Of a stretch of 64,000 bases of DNA, positions 1-7,695 are shown one piece after another. The notes beneath the pieces are model-generated. The model was not told the DNA's origin and did not search any database. It was given only the letters and a program-made list of their open reading frames with translations. Numbering within the stretch: position 1 is the stretch's first letter; every line of letters begins with the position of its first letter. The position numbers and the translations under genes are program-made. The DNA comes from Tateyamaria omphalii (lineage in GTDB: Bacteria > Pseudomonadota > Alphaproteobacteria > Rhodobacterales > Rhodobacteraceae): NCBI RefSeq assembly GCF_019802125.1, contig NZ_JAHVHT010000005.1, positions 186,001 through 250,000 on the forward strand. The letters are read 5' to 3'.

Positions 1-1095
1 GACACTGTGACAGTGCGTGTGACGGTCACCGAAAAACACGCCGAGAAAAAGCGCCTCACGCTCGGTTGTGTCTGCACCAATGGCGACGGAAAACCGGTGA
101 TCACCGGGCAGGCGACCGTCATGGCCCCGACCCAGAAAGTCCGCCGCCCCCGCGTCGTGATGCCCGACCTCGTGATGCACCGTCGTGGCGCGGCCCATGA
201 CAGGTTGCTGGAAGCCGCGAAGAAGCACCCTGCCCTGCCCACCGCCGTCGTGCATCCCTGCGATGCAACGTCTCTAACAAGCGCGATAGATACGTACGAT
301 CAGGGTCTGATCCACCCGATCCTCGTTGGCCCCGCCCACCGGATCCACGCGGTTGCCAAGGCCGAAAACTTGGATATCAGCGCCCTCGACATCATCGACA
401 CCCTCCACAGCCACGCCTCCGCCGAACAGGCCGTGAAACTGGTCCGCGAAGGTCGCGCAAAGGCGCTGATGAAAGGCGCCCTGCACACCGACGAAATTAT
501 GTCCGCCGTGGTCTCCAAGGCCAATGGCCTGCGTAGCGAACGGCGGATGAGTCATGTCTACGTCATGGACGTCCCCACCTACCCCAAGCCGCTGCTGATC
601 ACCGACGCCGCGATCAATATCGCGCCCGATCTGCAGACCAAGGCCGACATCGTCCAGAACGCCATCGACTTGGCCCACGCCCTGGGCATCGACACGCCCA
701 AGGTCGCGCTCCTGTCGGCCGTCGAAACCATCACCCCCCGGATGCAGTCCACGGTCGAGGCTGGCGCCCTTTGCAAGATGGCTGACCGAGGCCAGATCAC
801 AGGCGGCGTGCTGGACGGCCCGTTGGCCTTTGACAACGCCATTTCCATGCGCGCTGTGGCGTCCAAAGGGATCAAGTCGCCCGTCGCGGGGCAGGCCGAT
901 ATTCTGGTCGCTCCTGATCTGGAAGCCGGGAACATGATCGCCAAACAGCTCATGTATCTTGCGGGCGCCGAGGGCGCGGGGATCGTGCTGGGCGCGCAGG
1001 TCCCCATCATCCTGACCAGCCGCGCAGATGACCGCCGCACCCGCGTCGCATCCGCCGCAATCGCTGCGCTTTTCAGCGGGGCACTTGTGCGATGA
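1..1095 (+). CDS. pta: Bifunctional MaoC hydratase/phosphate acetyltransferase, 3' part
   Basis: The frame is open to the first base of the window, so this is the C-terminal part of a longer gene. The first ~40 residues look like the last strands of a MaoC hot-dog domain (VTVTEKHAEKKRLTLGCVC). From about residue 60 the rest matches the phosphate acetyl/butyryltransferase family, with ALMKGALHTDEIM, LLSAVETITPRMQST and GGVLDGPLAFDNAIS. In the family this domain interconverts acetyl-CoA and acetyl phosphate in the cytoplasm. The stop overlaps the start of ackA (ATGA), so the two are translationally coupled as a Pta-AckA acetate pathway. A GTG at position 7 could be misread as a start, but the hot-dog segment argues against a genuine start there. 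The MaoC-Pta fusion is common in alphaproteobacteria. Confidence 0.9.
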   Translation, partial: DTVTVRVTVTEKHAEKKRLTLGCVCTNGDGKPVITGQATVMAPTQKVRRPRVVMPDLVMHRRGAAHDRLLEAAKKHPALPTAVVHPCDATSLTSAIDTYDQGLIHPILVGPAHRIHAVAKAENLDISALDIIDTLHSHASAEQAVKLVREGRAKALMKGALHTDEIMSAVVSKANGLRSERRMSHVYVMDVPTYPKPLLITDAAINIAPDLQTKADIVQNAIDLAHALGIDTPKVALLSAVETITPRMQSTVEAGALCKMADRGQITGGVLDGPLAFDNAISMRAVASKGIKSPVAGQADILVAPDLEAGNMIAKQLMYLAGAEGAGIVLGAQVPIILTSRADDRRTRVASAAIAALFSGALVR

Positions 1096-2270
1096 GCCGC
1101 GCCATCCTGACGCTGAACACCGGTTCGTCCTCTCTGAAATTCGGCCTTTATCGCAATGGCCCGGAACCCGAGATGCTGCTCACCGGGCAGGTCGACGGGG
1201 TAGGGGGCAACGCTCGGCTGGAATTGGAGCGAGACGGCGCCGAGACCGCCCGGAAAGTCGACGCCCCGACCCACGCTGTTGCGCTGGAGCAGGTCATCTC
1301 CGCCCTGCGTCCGCACATGGCAGGTCTGACCATCTCCGGCGTCGGGCACCGTGTCGTTCATGGCGGTCCGAAGTTCGCGGAGCCGATGGTTCTGACGCCC
1401 GACGTGCTGATGGCCCTCGCGGAGTTCTCGCCCCTTGCGCCGCTGCACCAGCCGCATAACCTGGCGGGGGTCGAGGCGGCACGGGTGGCCTTTCCCGAGG
1501 CGGTACAGGTGGGGTGTTTTGATACGGCCTTTCACCGGGGGCATCCGTGGGTCAACGACACCTTCGCGCTGCCGCGGAATTTCTATGATGAGGGGGTGCG
1601 CCGGTATGGGTTTCACGGGCTGAGTTACGACTACATCACTGGCGTGATTGCGACCGAGGATCCCGGGCTGCACCGGAAGCGAATGGTCATTGCGCACCTT
1701 GGAAACGGCGCGTCGATGTGTGCTGTGCGCGAGGGGAAGAGCGTTGGCTCGACCATGGGCTTCTCGGCCTTGGATGGGCTGCCGATGGGGACGCGGTGCG
1801 GGCAGATTGATCCCGGAGTTGTGCTGTATCTGATCGAGCAGCGGGGGATGGACCCCAGCGATGTTTTGGCGATGCTGTATCGGGAAAGCGGGCTTTTGGG
1901 GCTGTCTGGGCTGACCAGTGACATGCGGAGTTTGCTGGGCTCGGATGCGCCCGAGGCGGGGCAGGCGATTGACTATTATGTGTTCCGGGCGCGGCGGGAG
2001 ATTGGGGCTTTGACGGCCGTGCTGGGTGGGATTGATGCGCTCGTTTTCTGTGGGGGGATCGGGGAGAATGCTGCGGTGATCCGGGCGCGGATTGTTGAGG
2101 GGTTGGAGTATTTGGGGATTGGGATTGAACCCGATGCCAACCTTCGGAATGATCGAGAGATCGGTGTCGAACCGACGCGGGTGATGGTTATTCCGACGGA
2201 TGAGGAGCGGATCATTGCGCGGGCGGTGAATGTGGCGCTGTCGGAGCGGGCCGTGCGGGTTGCTGAATAG
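1092..2270 (+). CDS. ackA: Acetate kinase
   Basis: A 392-residue protein of normal length for acetate kinase, which makes ATP and acetate from acetyl phosphate and ADP. The N-terminus carries the ASKHA-fold signature LTLNTGSSSLKFGLY. Family blocks follow: GHRVVHGG, the FDTAFH motif with its catalytic histidine region, RRYGFHGLSY, HLGNGASMCAV and FCGGIGENAAVIR. The start overlaps the pta stop by four bases, and the two enzymes act consecutively. No promoter is visible between them, so co-transcription is inferred. The codons become very G-rich towards the 3' end. The call is firm. Confidence 0.97.
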   Translation: MSRAILTLNTGSSSLKFGLYRNGPEPEMLLTGQVDGVGGNARLELERDGAETARKVDAPTHAVALEQVISALRPHMAGLTISGVGHRVVHGGPKFAEPMVLTPDVLMALAEFSPLAPLHQPHNLAGVEAARVAFPEAVQVGCFDTAFHRGHPWVNDTFALPRNFYDEGVRRYGFHGLSYDYITGVIATEDPGLHRKRMVIAHLGNGASMCAVREGKSVGSTMGFSALDGLPMGTRCGQIDPGVVLYLIEQRGMDPSDVLAMLYRESGLLGLSGLTSDMRSLLGSDAPEAGQAIDYYVFRARREIGALTAVLGGIDALVFCGGIGENAAVIRARIVEGLEYLGIGIEPDANLRNDREIGVEPTRVMVIPTDEERIIARAVNVALSERAVRVAE

Positions 2271-2328
2271 TTTTGACAGCCGTGCAAATCGGATTACGCT
2301 TTTGGAAACAATAGGTTACAGCATATTC

Positions 2329-2344
2329 ACGGTTTCTTAACCGT
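2329..2344. promoter_or_regulatory. Perfect inverted repeat upstream of repA, candidate operator or parS-like site
   Basis: The sequence reads ACGGTT-TCTT-AACCGT, two perfect 6-base arms around 4 bases, in the 197-bp gap before repA. Its position suits autoregulation by RepA or a RepB-binding site. It does not match the usual repABC parS consensus (GTT...AAC with a central GC), so the role is inferred. Confidence 0.4.
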
Positions 2345-2388
2345 CCCGGAAGACGGCATTCTACTGCCTATGTGCCACAGAAAACTGT

Positions 2389-2397
2389 TGTGGATAA
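2389..2397 (-). promoter_or_regulatory. Consensus DnaA box upstream of repA
   Basis: The minus strand reads TTATCCACA, a perfect match to the classical DnaA box. It lies 70 bases before repA in an AT-richer gap. Only one perfect box was seen, so this is not evidence of an origin by itself. It could let DnaA influence repAB transcription. Confidence 0.4.
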
Positions 2398-2467
2398 GTA
2401 CACGCTGCGGTAATCACAGTTCAAGAGCACAAATCGCGCAAAAAGCGATATTACATGAGGCGGCAGC

Positions 2468-3685
2468 ATGGGAAATCCCCTGTTAGAGACTGATATGGCC
2501 CCTTTGCCTTTCGATGAGATCATCCTGCGGCAGGGGGAGTTGATCTCGGACAGGCTGAACATTCTGCGGCAGGAACAGTATCCGCCGAACGCGCAGAAAG
2601 GGCTGCGGTCCTTTTCGCTGGCGGAGGTGGCGTATTTCCTGGGCGTCACGCAATCCACGATCAAGAAACTCCATCTGGAGGGGAAGGGGCCGGAGCCGGA
2701 AACCTCGCCGTCGGGGCGTCGGTCCTATACCGCCGAGCAGATGCTGGAGTTGCGCCGATACCTTGATGCGCATGGCCGACCGGGCAAGCGGCGGTATGTG
2801 CCGCACCGGGCCGAGGGTGAAGAGCTGCACGTGATCTCGGTCGTGAACTTCAAGGGCGGCAGCGGCAAGACGACCACGGCAGCCCATCTGGCGCAGCATC
2901 TGGTGCTCAAGGGGCACCGGGTGCTGGCAGTGGACCTGGACCCGCAGGCATCGCTGACGGCGCTGCATGGGATTCAGCCCGAATTAGACTCTGTTTCGTC
3001 GCTGTATGAGACGCTGCGCTACGACGAGGAGCGCCAGCCGATCAGCGCGGTGATCCGGCCCACGAATTTTCCGAACCTCGACATCGTGCCCGCAAGCCTC
3101 GACCTGCAGGAATACGAGTATGACACCCCCGTCGCGCTGACCAGCAGCGACCCGACGGAGGGGCGGACGTTTTTTACGCGCATCTCGAAGGCGCTGGAGG
3201 AGGTGGAGGACCAGTACGACATCGTGGTCATCGATTGCCCGCCGCAGCTTGGGTATTTGACCCTAACCGCGCTCACAGCGTCGAGTTCGGTACTGATCAC
3301 GGTGCATCCGCAGATGCTGGACGTGATGTCGATGAGCCAGTTTCTGTTGATGCTGGGTGGCATCCTGCAAACCATCCGCGAGGCGGGGGCGGAGATGCGG
3401 CTGCAATGGTTCCGCTACCTGGTGACGCGGTTCGAGCCGACGGATGGGCCGCAAAAGCAGATGGTCGGCTTTTTACAAGCGATGTTCCCGGAACAGATGC
3501 TGGAAGCGCAGATGGTCAAGTCCACGGCCATTTCCGATGCGGGGATCACCAAGCAGACGCTGTACGAGGTCGAGCGGGGGCAGTTCGTGCGCGCGACCTA
3601 TGATCGGGCGATGGGGTCGCTGAACGCGGTGAATGACGAGATTACGGGGCTGGTGCATCAGGCCTGGGGCCGCGACCTGCCGTAA
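2468..3685 (+). CDS. repA: RepA/ParA-type partition ATPase
   Basis: A 405-residue ParA-family ATPase of the RepA (repABC) type. Residues ~45-100 form a MerR/HTH-like DNA-binding segment (SLAEVAYFLGVTQSTIKKLHLEG, then SYTAEQMLELRRYLD), typical of RepA proteins that repress their own promoter. The deviant Walker A motif KGGSGKT holds the key lysine at residue 134. DLDPQASLT (A') and IVVIDCPPQLGYLTL (Walker B region) follow. In the family it segregates replicons together with the ParB-like partner encoded 22 bases downstream. An inverted repeat and a DnaA box lie upstream. No repC replication initiator follows, so this pair alone would not form a complete repABC replicon. Confidence 0.9.
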   Translation: MGNPLLETDMAPLPFDEIILRQGELISDRLNILRQEQYPPNAQKGLRSFSLAEVAYFLGVTQSTIKKLHLEGKGPEPETSPSGRRSYTAEQMLELRRYLDAHGRPGKRRYVPHRAEGEELHVISVVNFKGGSGKTTTAAHLAQHLVLKGHRVLAVDLDPQASLTALHGIQPELDSVSSLYETLRYDEERQPISAVIRPTNFPNLDIVPASLDLQEYEYDTPVALTSSDPTEGRTFFTRISKALEEVEDQYDIVVIDCPPQLGYLTLTALTASSSVLITVHPQMLDVMSMSQFLLMLGGILQTIREAGAEMRLQWFRYLVTRFEPTDGPQKQMVGFLQAMFPEQMLEAQMVKSTAISDAGITKQTLYEVERGQFVRATYDRAMGSLNAVNDEITGLVHQAWGRDLP

Positions 3686-3707
3686 CGGGCGAGACTAGGA
3701 GGATGAC

Positions 3708-4697
3708 ATGGCGCGAAAAGACCTGTTGAAATCCGTGATCGGGCAACCGACCGACACGCCGAGCGGGGCAGGGCGGTCGAGCTACGCCATGCGGGGTGCG
3801 TCGAAGTCGATGAAGGTGTCGATTGACAGCCTTGCCGAGAATTCGAAGCGCCTGATGGAAGGCGAAACGATTGTCGAGATTGATCCGGCGCTGGTCGATG
3901 TGTCCTTTGTCAGTGACAGGTTGAGCGGGGATGACGAGGCGTTTGACGATCTGAAGGCGTCGATCAAGGCGAGCGGGCAGGATACGCCTGTGCTGCTGCG
4001 TCCGCACCCCGATGCGGCGGGGCGGTACATGGTGGTCTTTGGCCATCGCAGGGTGCGTGTGGCGCGCGATCTAGGCCGGTCTGTGCGGGCTGTGGTCAAG
4101 GATCTGGACGATGTGGGCCATGTGCTGGCGCAGGGCCAGGAGAACACGGCCCGCGCCGATCTGTCGTTCATCGAGAAGGCGCAATTTGCCAAGAACCTTG
4201 CCGATCTGGGGCAAGAGCGGGAGGTGATCCAGCAGGCGCTGACCGTCGATGCAAGCCGGTTGTCGCGGATGCTGTCGGTGGCGCAGACCGTGCCTGAGGT
4301 GATCGTGCAAGCCATTGGCCCGGCCAAGCAGATTGGCCGGGACCGGTGGGAAGAGTTCAAGAAGCTGATGGCGGATGATGCCAATCAGGGCATTGCGCTG
4401 CGCATTGCGCGCACCGACGGCTTTGACACGCTCGACAGCGACACACGGTTCGAGTTGATGCAGACCAAGGTGGCCGAAGCGGGCACGCTGCCCAAGCGCA
4501 AGCGGGCGCGCACCGTGGCCCCCAAGCGCACCTGGACGGCCGGAGAGGGCCGGATCAAGGGCGTGGTGGGCCGCAGTGGCCGTGCTTACAGCATTTCACT
4601 GACGTCGACCGACGGGCCGGCCTTTGGCGATTATCTAGCGGACAATCTGGATCGACTTTATGCCGAGTTTCGCAAGGGATCGGAGGGCGGTTCCTGA
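3708..4697 (+). CDS. repB: RepB/ParB-type centromere-binding protein
   Basis: A 329-residue ParB-family protein with a strong ribosome site (AGGAGG) 8 bases before the ATG. The N-terminus KDLLKSVIG is typical of RepB. The ParB/CTPase region spans residues ~60-150, with FDDLKASIKASGQDTPVLLRP, GHRRVRVA (GxRR motif) and the ENTARADLS segment. A helix-turn-helix follows (VIQQALTVDASRLSRMLSVA). In the family, ParB binds parS, loads as a clamp and is moved by ParA. It pairs with repA immediately upstream. No repC is found after it; a recombinase gene converges instead, with a small hairpin at the boundary. Confidence 0.9.
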   Translation: MARKDLLKSVIGQPTDTPSGAGRSSYAMRGASKSMKVSIDSLAENSKRLMEGETIVEIDPALVDVSFVSDRLSGDDEAFDDLKASIKASGQDTPVLLRPHPDAAGRYMVVFGHRRVRVARDLGRSVRAVVKDLDDVGHVLAQGQENTARADLSFIEKAQFAKNLADLGQEREVIQQALTVDASRLSRMLSVAQTVPEVIVQAIGPAKQIGRDRWEEFKKLMADDANQGIALRIARTDGFDTLDSDTRFELMQTKVAEAGTLPKRKRARTVAPKRTWTAGEGRIKGVVGRSGRAYSISLTSTDGPAFGDYLADNLDRLYAEFRKGSEGGS

Positions 4698-4705
4698 GCC
4701 CTTTT

Positions 4706-5728
4706 CTAAAGCCCTGCGGCTTTTGTGAGGTTGATGCGGAACCTGTCGCGACGGCGCTGGTCGCGTCGTGTCATGTCGGCGGAGCCGTGGCCGAGCTGTT
4801 TCTGAAAATGGCGTTCGTCGACCGCGGCGCTTGAGGCCAGCCCGGCGCGCAGGGAATGGCCGGAGAAGAGGGCGAGACGCTCTTTTTCCGGCAGGTCCGC
4901 CCGGATGCCGCTTTTCAGGACTGTGGATTTGATCAGCCGCGCGACGTGCTTGTCGTTGAGCCTTGTGTCGAGCGCGCGTTTTCCATCGCGGGAGGTGCGG
5001 ACAAAGACGGGTCCGGCGTCGATCCTGGCGAAGGTCAACCATTGCTCCAGCGCGTGGACCGGGCAGGACTGGTCGGACGAGCCCCGCCCGATTTCGACCT
5101 CGCGCCAGCCTGTTTTGCCGCGGAGCGTGAGGAGGGCGCCGTCTTCGACGATCTGGATCCAGCCGCCGGAATTCGGGGTGTCGTCCTGCCTAGCGTCGAG
5201 GCTGACGATTTCGGATCTGCGCAGGCCCCCGACATAGCCCATGAGCAGGATCGCCCGGTCCCGGAGCCCGCGCAGGTCAAAGGGCAGGGTCGCGACCATG
5301 GCGCGGATGTCGTCGGGCAGGATGGCTTCCTTCTGCGCGGGCGGGCGCGCGTGTTTGCGTTTGATGCCTGCAAGGATGGCGGCGATGTGCCGGTCCCTGC
5401 GGTCGAGGGCAAAGCCGCGCTGCGCGTAGTTCCAGGCGAGGCCGGAGAGGCGCCGGTCTATGGTGCTGGCGGAGAGCGGGCGTTGCGTGGTGTGCGCGGG
5501 TGCGGCGAGGTCCGTCAGGTAGAGCCCGATCAGGTCCGGAGAGGGGGGCAGCGGCTCTGCCCCCCTTGCGCGGCACCAGCGGGTGAAGTGTTTCCAGTCT
5601 GCGCTGTAGGCCTTGTTCGTGTTCTGAGCGGTTGACGCCCTGGCATAGTCCTGGTTCGTTTCGATCAGCCGATCCAGGGCGCCTGGATTTCCGGTCGGAA
5701 GAGGCGTGTTTCGGTGTGTGTCGCTCAT
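4706..5728 (-). CDS. Tyrosine recombinase/integrase-like protein, catalytic Tyr replaced by Asp
   Basis: A 340-residue protein with an N-terminal SAM-like core-binding domain (residues ~25-120) and a C-terminal tyrosine recombinase catalytic domain. The catalytic Arg (GLRRSEI), the beta-hairpin Lys (RGKTGW), HSLRAG (His and Arg) and LGHGSADMT are all present. The nucleophile position expected shortly after LGH reads MTRRDQRRRDRF, with GAC (Asp, residue 323, bases 4760-4762). No tyrosine exists between LGH and the C-terminus. As read, the protein should bind DNA but not cleave it. The ATG at 5728 is chosen over an upstream TTG at 5764 because the TTG would lie inside the inverted repeat. It converges on repAB and diverges from DUF1403-scpB, so it may be a relic or a retasked site-binding factor. 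Confidence 0.85.
   Translation of the reverse strand: MSDTHRNTPLPTGNPGALDRLIETNQDYARASTAQNTNKAYSADWKHFTRWCRARGAEPLPPSPDLIGLYLTDLAAPAHTTQRPLSASTIDRRLSGLAWNYAQRGFALDRRDRHIAAILAGIKRKHARPPAQKEAILPDDIRAMVATLPFDLRGLRDRAILLMGYVGGLRRSEIVSLDARQDDTPNSGGWIQIVEDGALLTLRGKTGWREVEIGRGSSDQSCPVHALEQWLTFARIDAGPVFVRTSRDGKRALDTRLNDKHVARLIKSTVLKSGIRADLPEKERLALFSGHSLRAGLASSAAVDERHFQKQLGHGSADMTRRDQRRRDRFRINLTKAAGL
4708..4724 (+). terminator. Hairpin with short T-run after repB
   Basis: AAAGCC-ctgc-GGCTTT followed by a further T, only 10 bases after the repB stop. The 6-bp stem could end repAB transcription. It overlaps the last codons of the convergent recombinase gene. Confidence 0.4.
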
Positions 5729-5748
5729 GAGTTTGCGCCTATCCCATA

Positions 5749-5777
5749 ATGTCCGATAAGGCAATATTATTGGACAT
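5749..5777. promoter_or_regulatory. dif-like inverted repeat, candidate recombinase core site
   Basis: Two 11-base arms, ATGTCCGATAA and TTATTGGACAT, match at 10 of 11 positions in opposite orientation around 7 bases (GGCAATA). The arms ending in TAA and starting with TTA, with a 6-8 bp centre, match the architecture of XerCD/dif and other tyrosine recombinase core sites. It sits just upstream of the recombinase-like gene and 77 bp before the divergent DUF1403 gene. It could serve as recombination site, operator, or both. Confidence 0.55.
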
Positions 5778-5853
5778 AGGTACGAGCTAAAAGGTGGGGC
5801 GGTTTGTGCACTATATTGTGGGCAAAAGCGCCGTCATCGGATAGTCTTGTGGC

Positions 5854-6807
5854 ATGACGCACCACCCCTTAGCCATTCTGAACGACCCGAACAATCTACC
5901 GCAGCTTCCGGGATGGGTCACCCGGGAACGTGCTGAAACCCTTGCAACTGTGGCCTTTCGGTCAGGGGCGGCGCTGACCGTGCTGGATCAGTTGATCTCT
6001 GGCCCGGGTCCTGGCGTGCCGACCAGGTTGCTTGCCAACGGGTTGGCGCTGGGTGCGGCGACGGCGACGTCGAAACTGGAAGGGCGGATGGCCCGGGAGC
6101 CGGATATACGCGATGCGTATCATCTGACGCCGCCGGGTGAAGTGCGGGGTCCTGATGGCGATCTGCTGGCGTTCTGGCGCGATGCGGTACGGCTGCGGAT
6201 GGGCGCGACGGGGGGGATTGTCGAGCTGGTTGGTCCGCATCTGGGAGGCGCGGTGGACGGTTGGCTGGATGCGGGGCGGGATCGTGTCCGAAGTGACGGG
6301 CCATTGGCGGGCTGTACCGCCGTCTTGCGGGATGTTCTGGCCGCTGATGACCGCGCGGAGCGGGCGGCCTGTCTGCTTTCGGACGTCGTCCTGGCGCGGG
6401 CGCTGAATTGGAAGACCGTGCTGCCGGTTTCGGCGCAGCACCTTTCGAAGGCGATGTTGCGCAGCCTGGCTGCGGAAGAGCAGGGGGCCGGGCTGGCAGT
6501 TCAGCGCGGGGTTCTTGCATCCATCGAGGACACGATCCGGCGGGCCGGGGTCTTGGCGCGGCGCGCGGCGGCGCTGCGCCATGTGATCCCCAAACTCAGG
6601 GCGAAGGGGTCGGAGGCGGCTGCCGATCTGTTTCTGACGGAGGATGCGGTGGCGCCGGCGTCGATGCTGTCGCCGCGCATTCGCGGAACGTCGATCCCGA
6701 TGACCGACCGTGCCGCCCGCCGCTTCTGCGACCGGCTGGTCGAACTGGGGGTCGCGCAGGAGCTGACGGGACGGTCGACCTTCCGGCTCTACGGGATCGC
6801 GCCGTGA
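5854..6807 (+). CDS. DUF1403 family protein
   Basis: A 317-residue protein recognised as DUF1403 from the start WVTRERAETLATVAFRSGAALTVLDQL and the conserved end RAARRFCDRLVELGVAQELTGRSTFRLYGIAP. The predicted fold is largely helical and no catalytic motif is visible. The molecular function is not known to me. Its stop overlaps the scpB start (GTGA), so it is translationally coupled to an SMC-complex subunit. Together with the neighbouring repAB this suggests a role in replicon maintenance or segregation, which is inference. The promoter probably overlaps the dif-like repeat at 5749-5777. Confidence 0.8.
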   Translation: MTHHPLAILNDPNNLPQLPGWVTRERAETLATVAFRSGAALTVLDQLISGPGPGVPTRLLANGLALGAATATSKLEGRMAREPDIRDAYHLTPPGEVRGPDGDLLAFWRDAVRLRMGATGGIVELVGPHLGGAVDGWLDAGRDRVRSDGPLAGCTAVLRDVLAADDRAERAACLLSDVVLARALNWKTVLPVSAQHLSKAMLRSLAAEEQGAGLAVQRGVLASIEDTIRRAGVLARRAAALRHVIPKLRAKGSEAAADLFLTEDAVAPASMLSPRIRGTSIPMTDRAARRFCDRLVELGVAQELTGRSTFRLYGIAP

Positions 6808-7430
6808 CGGTGCTGTCGACGGGAGCGCCCGAAAATGGGCGAGAGGTCAGCGTGGGCGATGACGGGTTTGACCGGGAGCTTGACGACATGCCGCAGGAGC
6901 GGCGCTGGCGTGTCTGGATGGGCCGGATCGAGGCGGTGCTGTTTGCCAGCGCCACGCCGGTGGGCCGCGAGGACCTGGCCCGCGTGGTGGGGCAGGGGGT
7001 GTCTGTCGAGATGCTGATCGAGGACATCCAGGCCGAGCTGTCCGGGCGGCCCTATGACTTGGCGCAGGTGCCAGATGGCTGGATGTTCCGCACCAGGACG
7101 CAATTTGCAGATGCCATCAAGGTGGCGGCCGATCTTGGTGAGCAGCCATTGGCCTATACCCAGGTGGAGATGGGGGTGCTGTGCGCCATCGCCTATCATC
7201 AACCGATCGACCGGGCGGGGCTGGCGGATATCTTTGGCAAGGAGGTCAGCCGAGACCTGCTGGCGCGGCTGCGGTTCAAGGGTCTGATTGCCTCAGGTCC
7301 ACGTGCGCCACGCCCCGGCGCGCCCCATACCTTTGTGACCACGGAGACGTTCCTGACAACCTTTGATCTGCAAAGCCTACGCGACTTGCCCGAACTTGAA
7401 TTGATGGCTGATCCCGCGGCTGAGGATTAG
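6804..7430 (+). CDS. scpB: ScpB-like subunit of the SMC-Scp complex
   Basis: A 208-residue protein with the two winged-helix domains of ScpB. The blocks are WMGRIEAVLFASATPVGREDLARVV, YDLAQVPDGWMFRTRTQFA and LAYTQVEMGVLCAIAYHQPIDRAGLADIFGKEVS. In the family ScpB dimerises on the kleisin ScpA within the SMC condensin. The GTG at 6804, overlapping the DUF1403 stop, is the preferred start; an ATG at 6888 would give a shorter protein beginning MPQERRW. No scpA is adjacent. The family often has a second scpB with scpA elsewhere, so this could be an accessory copy belonging to the repAB module. Confidence 0.85.
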   Translation: MTVLSTGAPENGREVSVGDDGFDRELDDMPQERRWRVWMGRIEAVLFASATPVGREDLARVVGQGVSVEMLIEDIQAELSGRPYDLAQVPDGWMFRTRTQFADAIKVAADLGEQPLAYTQVEMGVLCAIAYHQPIDRAGLADIFGKEVSRDLLARLRFKGLIASGPRAPRPGAPHTFVTTETFLTTFDLQSLRDLPELELMADPAAED

Positions 7431-7643
7431 GGCTTTGGCGATGTGAGCCGTTCGCCTTCGGTCGTGCGGACGTGTGAGGAGATCATAATGCAGGACGTGT
7501 GTGCGTCGGCGCATGTCCAGCGCCTACGGAATACCTGTTACCCACCGACCTGCAATGTTGGGCACCTTCGCGAGCGGTTCCATTGTCGTGGGAGCCTTTC
7601 AGCGGGTGCGCCACGCCCTCTGTTGAGGCATGGGATTGACCTC

Positions 7644-7695
7644 TATAACCCAAATATGATCTTTTTTTGAGTTATAGGAAAGGTGTCTATAACTC
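7644..7695. promoter_or_regulatory. Three TATAACYC boxes in front of the fic start
   Basis: TATAACCC at 7644-7651, its inverted form GAGTTATA at 7669-7676, and TATAACTC at 7688-7695, which directly abuts the ATG of the Fic gene. The repeats would overlap promoter and ribosome site. Autoregulation by the Fic protein's C-terminal winged helix is a plausible reading. The rest of the 264-bp gap (from 7431) shows nothing I can name. Confidence 0.6.

Noticed and set aside
579-1697. Long antisense frame across pta and ackA
   Set aside because: It lies opposite two firmly identified enzymes and shows no motif.
2271-2467. Replication origin upstream of repA
   Set aside because: Only one perfect DnaA box and no iterons or repC; not enough to call an origin.
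7443-7670. 75-codon frame before the Fic gene
   Set aside because: It runs into the operator-like repeats, has many Cys/Arg and no ribosome site; not convincing.
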